From positions 1 through 11,489 of the forward strand of contig JAEUMX010000417.1 in the NCBI GenBank assembly GCA_016791285.1: a stretch of DNA of 11,489 nt, written 5' to 3'. A program made the translations under genes and the position numbers. The notes beneath the pieces are model-generated. The model saw nothing but the letters and a program-made list of their open reading frames with translations, was not told where the DNA came from and searched no databases. This DNA comes from Burkholderiales bacterium (GTDB lineage Bacteria > Pseudomonadota > Gammaproteobacteria > Burkholderiales > JAEUMW01). Positions within the stretch are counted from its first letter, which is position 1; the number at the start of each line of letters is the position of its first letter. Of the stretch, positions 8,383-11,489 are shown piece by piece.

Positions 8383-8412
8383 TTGACAACCCGGCCTCGG
8401 CGTCCGCAAAAT
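8383..8412 (+). promoter_or_regulatory. Possible sigma70-like promoter beside the IS scar
   Basis: A perfect TTGACA (8383-8388), 18 bp, then CAAAAT (8407-8412), which matches 4 of 6 bases of the -10 consensus. It points to the glycosyltransferase gene 180 bp downstream. The -10 is weak and the downstream hairpins would lie in the leader, so this is only a candidate. Confidence 0.25.
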
Positions 8413-8414
8413 CC

Positions 8415-8484
8415 CCCCTCCGGAGGGGCCGCGTTAAGCGGCGTTCCACGACGCCGATCGTGGGGGCTTGCTGCTGCTCCCCCA
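8415..8484. repeat. Cluster of GC-rich inverted repeats
   Basis: Within 70 bp there are four inverted repeats: a perfect 14-bp palindrome CCCCTCCGGAGGGG (8415-8428); GCCGC-GTTAA-GCGGC (8428-8442); GGCGT-TCCACG-ACGCC (8440-8455, sharing bases with the former, so the two are mutually exclusive folds); and TGGGGG...CCCCCA with a 12-nt loop (8461-8484). A further CCGAT-CATCG-ATCGG lies at 8551-8565. No T run follows on the plus strand; on the minus strand the first palindrome is followed by GGATTTTG, a weak terminator at best. It could be a REP-like palindromic element, a junction scar, or a structured leader of the next gene. Confidence 0.5.
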
Positions 8485-8592
8485 TAGCGTCCGTCGCGCG
8501 GCCTGCGCACTTTCGCGGCCGCACGTTCCGAGACCCCATCTTGTCGGCACCCGATCATCGATCGGCGCATCACCGAGTTCCCTATTCGGACA

Positions 8593-9972
8593 ATGTCCTC
8601 CATGGATCGGTCTACATTGCGCTTGCTCTTGCTGCTACTCGTCTGTGCCGCGCTGCTGCATGCGTGCCTTCTCATCTATGATCTTTCCCATCCAGAGGTT
8701 TTCTTGAATGCCGACCGCGCGATCACGCGCATGCGCATGATCGAGGATCTGGTCCGTCTGATGCGGGAAGGCGCGTCGCTGGAAAAGTTCTTTGGATCGC
8801 ACGGAATCGTCGGGGACTATCTGCCGCAGGCCATGCTTTTCATGCTGGGCGGGCGCCCGGCCATCATTGCGGGGCAGATCCTGCTGTTTCTGATTTCTCT
8901 GGCGGCCCTCTTTTCTCTGACGTTTCACCTGACCAACTCGCGCAACTGCGCAGGACTTTGCGCACTGGTCTATCTGCTTCTGCCGCACTCGTTGGTCTTT
9001 CCTCACGTGCTGTGCTCGGAAGCTATCTTCGATCCTCTCGTCGTGATCAGTTTCTATTTCACTTGTCTGGTTCTGGTGAAGGATCGTGGGCACGCGGCGG
9101 CTGGTTCGGCTGGACTAGCGCTTGGCATCGCCACCCTGGTCCGACCGATCACGGCTCTCTGGCCGCTTGCAGTCGGGTTCGCCATGCATCTCGCGCGGCG
9201 TTCCCGGCGAACCCTTGCGATCTTCCTGATTCTGTCCTTCCTGCCGCTTCTGGTCTGGACGTCGATCATGCAGCATCTCAGCGGGGCATTCTCGCTCGGC
9301 AGTTCGGATCACGATGCAGCGAGCAACATGTACCAGCGAGCGGAGCGGATCACGCACACCCTCCCGGAACCCGAACAAGCAAAGGCCGAAGAACGCTACC
9401 TGCGCGCAGAAGGCGGGAAGGGCAGCCTGCGATTGTCGGATTTCCTGCGGTTTGCCGCCGATTATCCGGCTGCCTACATGTCTCATTTGGCTAAAGACGG
9501 CATTGCGTTCATTGCGAAATCTGGAGTGGAGAAACTGGTGCTCGACTATCTCCATGTCGATCCGATTGTGCGGTGGCGTTTGCAGAACCAAGAGACCGGG
9601 GTGCGAAAGCAATTGGAGCGTGAGGGTGTGCTGCGTACCATTCAGGGAAAATTCCTTGAGTACCCAAAGGTGATGCTGGCCTCGGCCTTGGGTGCGCTGG
9701 CGTGGATGTGCCTGGTGTGCCTGGCCGCGGTCGGTGTTTGGCGTGGCATCGTGGACCGGGGGTTGCGGCTCAACGAGCGCATTACCCTGGGTCTGATTGC
9801 GCTTTTTCCGCCTTATGTGTTCCTTACCTCCCAGATCGTGACTGCGATGCAGTCACGTCACCGTGCCCCGGCAGAATTCGCGATCTGTCTCTTGGCTGTG
9901 ATAGGCCTACGTCACCTGAAAGGCTGGCTGAACCGTGTGCACGGTGCGCGACATTGCGAGGCGACCGGCTGA
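8593..9972 (+). CDS. Polytopic membrane glycosyltransferase, GT-C / GT39 (PMT/ArnT-like)
   Basis: Probable inner-membrane enzyme that transfers a sugar from a polyprenyl-phosphate carrier to an acceptor on the periplasmic side. The 459 residues show about ten hydrophobic segments: about 7-29, 76-110 (two), 117-135, 141-162, 168-201 (two), 207-229, then a hydrophilic loop of about 130 residues, and 360-386, 395-418 and 425-443. The first periplasmic loop carries NADRA (D41) and GDY (D75), where GT-C enzymes keep their catalytic acid. CSEAIFDP after the fourth segment, GLALGIATLVRP, and the late SRHRAPAEFAICLLA are typical of GT39-like proteins. No Shine-Dalgarno is evident before the ATG at 8593; an ATG at 8602 is an alternative. 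It is divergent from aceE and 131 bp ahead of the HAD-UbiA gene, which suggests that a lipid-linked pentose is the donor. Acceptor and sugar are unknown. A hand-counted 60-base sample (8641-8700) is 55% GC, against 62% for one in aceE (5161-5220). Confidence 0.8.
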   Translation: MSSMDRSTLRLLLLLLVCAALLHACLLIYDLSHPEVFLNADRAITRMRMIEDLVRLMREGASLEKFFGSHGIVGDYLPQAMLFMLGGRPAIIAGQILLFLISLAALFSLTFHLTNSRNCAGLCALVYLLLPHSLVFPHVLCSEAIFDPLVVISFYFTCLVLVKDRGHAAAGSAGLALGIATLVRPITALWPLAVGFAMHLARRSRRTLAIFLILSFLPLLVWTSIMQHLSGAFSLGSSDHDAASNMYQRAERITHTLPEPEQAKAEERYLRAEGGKGSLRLSDFLRFAADYPAAYMSHLAKDGIAFIAKSGVEKLVLDYLHVDPIVRWRLQNQETGVRKQLEREGVLRTIQGKFLEYPKVMLASALGALAWMCLVCLAAVGVWRGIVDRGLRLNERITLGLIALFPPYVFLTSQIVTAMQSRHRAPAEFAICLLAVIGLRHLKGWLNRVHGARHCEATG

Positions 9973-10103
9973 AAGATGGTGACCGATGTCCGCGCCTGCG
10001 CGCGGGAGCCCGTGATGCGAGCCAGTGGGAAGATGGCGTGGTCCGGGTCATGCCACTGGTCTCGGCAGACCTCCTTCTGATCGTGCGGCTGTGATCTCGC
10101 GCC
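9973..10103 (+). other. Intercistronic gap with inverted repeats
   Basis: No gene is seen. A strong hairpin CCGCGC-CTGC-GCGCGG (9990-10005) lies 17 bp past the glycosyltransferase stop, and a wider inverted repeat CCAGTGG (10022-10028) / CCACTGG (10053-10059) follows. Neither is trailed by T residues, so transcription probably continues into the HAD-UbiA gene. Confidence 0.4.
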
Positions 10104-11489
10104 ATGGGTGCTTCGTCTAATCGTCCCTTGTGCGTCGATCTGGACGGCACCCTCGTGCGCACTGACTTGCTGATCGAGAGCTTCTTTGCCCTTCTGCGAA
10201 AGAAGCCCCGGATTGCGGTTTTGGCGCCGCTCTGGCTCTGGCGCGGCAAGGCGTACTTGAAGGAGCGCATTGCTCGCGAAGTGGATGTGGATGCTGCCCT
10301 TCTGCCCTACCACGATGAACTGGTTGCGCGTCTCAGCGCGTTTCATGCATCGGGTCGCCCGCTCGTTCTCGCGACGGCATCTCATCGGAAGTACGCGGAC
10401 GCCGTGGCCGCGCACTTGCGGATTTTCGACGAGGTGCTGGCGACGGAAGGTGGCCGCAATCTGGCAGGAGCGGCCAAGCGTGCGGCCCTTGTGGAGCGGT
10501 ACGGTCGACGCGGTTTCGATTATGCCGGCAACGCCCTTCCCGACCTGCTCATCTGGTCGGATGCTGCGGAGGCCGTCGTGGTCAACCCCGAACGAGGCGT
10601 GAAGGCCGAGGTCGAGAAACTGGGAATTCCGACCCATGTCCTCGATGACCGCCGCTCCACTTTACTGTTGTTGGCGAAGAGCTTGCGTTTGCACCAGTGG
10701 CTCAAGAACCTGCTCGTGCTGGTCCCGCTGGTGGCGGCGCATCAGACAGGCGATTTTCGTTTGCTCTTCCAGGCCGTGCTTGCGTTCCTTGCCTTTGGCG
10801 TCACGGCTTCCGGTGCTTACGTCCTGAACGATCTGCTCGATCTGGAAGCCGACCGGCGCCATCCGCGAAAGTGCAGGCGGCCCTTCGCGTCCGGCGACCT
10901 GCCGGTCGCATACGGGGTGGCCCTGATCCCACTGCTCCTGCTGATGGGCGTCGCGGCCTCCTGGGCGTTTCTCCCCCCATTTTTTCTGGTGTTGCTCGTC
11001 GGCTACTACGGCCTGACGATTACCTATTCGCTTTGGGCCAAGACGCGGGTGATGGTGGACGTGCTCTTTCTCGCGGGGCTTTATTCGGTGCGCATTCTCG
11101 CTGGCGCTGCCGCGGTGTCGGTGACGCCGTCTTTCTGGCTGCTTGCATTTTCCATGTTCCTGTTCCTGAGTCTCGCCCTGGTGAAGCGGTATTCGGAGCT
11201 GGCGGTGATGCTCAAGGAAGGCGCGGCGAAGGCGGCAGGGCGCGGCTACAGCGTGAAGGACCTGCCCCTTCTGCAGTCCCTGGGGGCTGCCAGTGGATAC
11301 CTTTCGGTGCTCGTGCTCGCGCTGTACATCAACAGTCCCGATGTTCATACGCTCTATGCGCGGCCGGTCGCGCTCTGGGCACTGTGTCCCTTGCTGCTCT
11401 ATTGGATCAGCCGTGTCTGGATGAAGACCCACCGCGGCGAAATCGACGACGATCCCGTCGTGTTTGCCGCGCGCGACCGGGTCAGCCTT
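10104..11489 (+). CDS. HAD phosphatase-UbiA prenyltransferase fusion (C terminus cut by right edge)
   Basis: Two-domain enzyme. Residues about 8-180 are a HAD-type phosphatase: motif I VDLDGTL (D12, D14), motif II LATAS (T91), K125, and motif IV as GNALPD (G142, N143, D147), where N replaces the more usual first D. Residues about 188-462 are a UbiA-type membrane prenyltransferase with KNLLVLVPL, the Mg-diphosphate motif NDLLDLEAD (N242, D243, D246, D250), the expected second Asp region VMVDVLFLAGLYSVRILAGA, and eight or so membrane segments. This fused family is closest in style to decaprenyl-phosphate phosphoribosyltransferase (Rv3806c type), which makes the lipid-phosphoribose precursor of D-arabinofuranose; the HAD part would then remove the 5-phosphate. 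Related UbiA enzymes attach prenyl tails to 4-hydroxybenzoate or haem, so the substrate is inferred. The start at 10104 is the first ATG after the in-frame stop at 10092; no Shine-Dalgarno is clear. 462 residues are visible and only some 20 seem to be missing. Confidence 0.85.
   Translation, partial: MGASSNRPLCVDLDGTLVRTDLLIESFFALLRKKPRIAVLAPLWLWRGKAYLKERIAREVDVDAALLPYHDELVARLSAFHASGRPLVLATASHRKYADAVAAHLRIFDEVLATEGGRNLAGAAKRAALVERYGRRGFDYAGNALPDLLIWSDAAEAVVVNPERGVKAEVEKLGIPTHVLDDRRSTLLLLAKSLRLHQWLKNLLVLVPLVAAHQTGDFRLLFQAVLAFLAFGVTASGAYVLNDLLDLEADRRHPRKCRRPFASGDLPVAYGVALIPLLLLMGVAASWAFLPPFFLVLLVGYYGLTITYSLWAKTRVMVDVLFLAGLYSVRILAGAAAVSVTPSFWLLAFSMFLFLSLALVKRYSELAVMLKEGAAKAAGRGYSVKDLPLLQSLGAASGYLSVLVLALYINSPDVHTLYARPVALWALCPLLLYWISRVWMKTHRGEIDDDPVVFAARDRVSL

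Noticed and set aside
8361..8675. Minus-strand open frame of 104 codons across the hairpin cluster.
   Set aside because: It spans the inverted repeats and the start of the glycosyltransferase, has no ribosome-binding site I can see and no recognisable motif.
9976..10080. Small plus-strand open frame (34 codons) in the gap before the HAD-UbiA gene.
   Set aside because: No ribosome-binding site, no similarity, and it is interrupted by the inverted repeats of the gap.
10662..11432. Minus-strand open frame of 256 codons opposite the UbiA domain.
   Set aside because: The plus strand encodes a clear UbiA prenyltransferase with its Asp-rich motif; the minus frame is a Gln/Arg/His-rich shadow.

Overview
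The window is GC-rich, tightly packed bacterial DNA. It looks like a beta-proteobacterium or a close relative, because it combines a homodimeric AceE-type pyruvate dehydrogenase with a separate aceF and with an E3 that carries its own N-terminal lipoyl domains, an arrangement known from Neisseria and Ralstonia. This placement is an inference from gene architecture; no rRNA or other marker is present.

Positions 1-7566, all on the minus strand, form a central-carbon cluster read right to left: aceE (E1), aceF (E2), lpdA (E3) and the N-terminal part of a MaeB-type malic enzyme that runs off the left edge. Gaps are 86, 12 and 98 bp. Malic enzyme makes pyruvate and CO2 from malate, and the three E1-E2-E3 genes turn pyruvate into acetyl-CoA, so the group reads as a malate-to-acetyl-CoA module. 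Both E2 and E3 begin with a nearly interchangeable segment of about 180 residues that holds two lipoyl domains, with the lipoylated lysines at residues 44 and 145 in both proteins. This points to a segmental duplication or gene conversion inside the operon.

Positions 7567-8592 carry no intact gene. Going right from aceE there is its leader (two small hairpins and one GGT-N3-ACC palindrome), a frameshifted and truncated relic of a GlcG/HbpS-like (DUF336-type) gene, two tandem 22-bp repeats that look like a solo end of an insertion sequence (IS21-like in style), and a cluster of GC-rich inverted repeats. This is a degraded, recombination-scarred junction between the housekeeping operon and the next block.

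Positions 8593-11489, on the plus strand, begin a second functional block: a polytopic GT-C/GT39-like membrane glycosyltransferase, then a HAD phosphatase-UbiA prenyltransferase fusion that runs off the right edge near its C terminus. The HAD-UbiA type is related to decaprenyl-phosphate phosphoribose synthase, so the best hypothesis is a lipid-linked pentose (D-arabinofuranose-like) pathway that feeds a membrane glycosyltransferase decorating a surface glycan or protein. The confirming genes (DprE1/DprE2-like epimerase subunits) would lie beyond the right edge.
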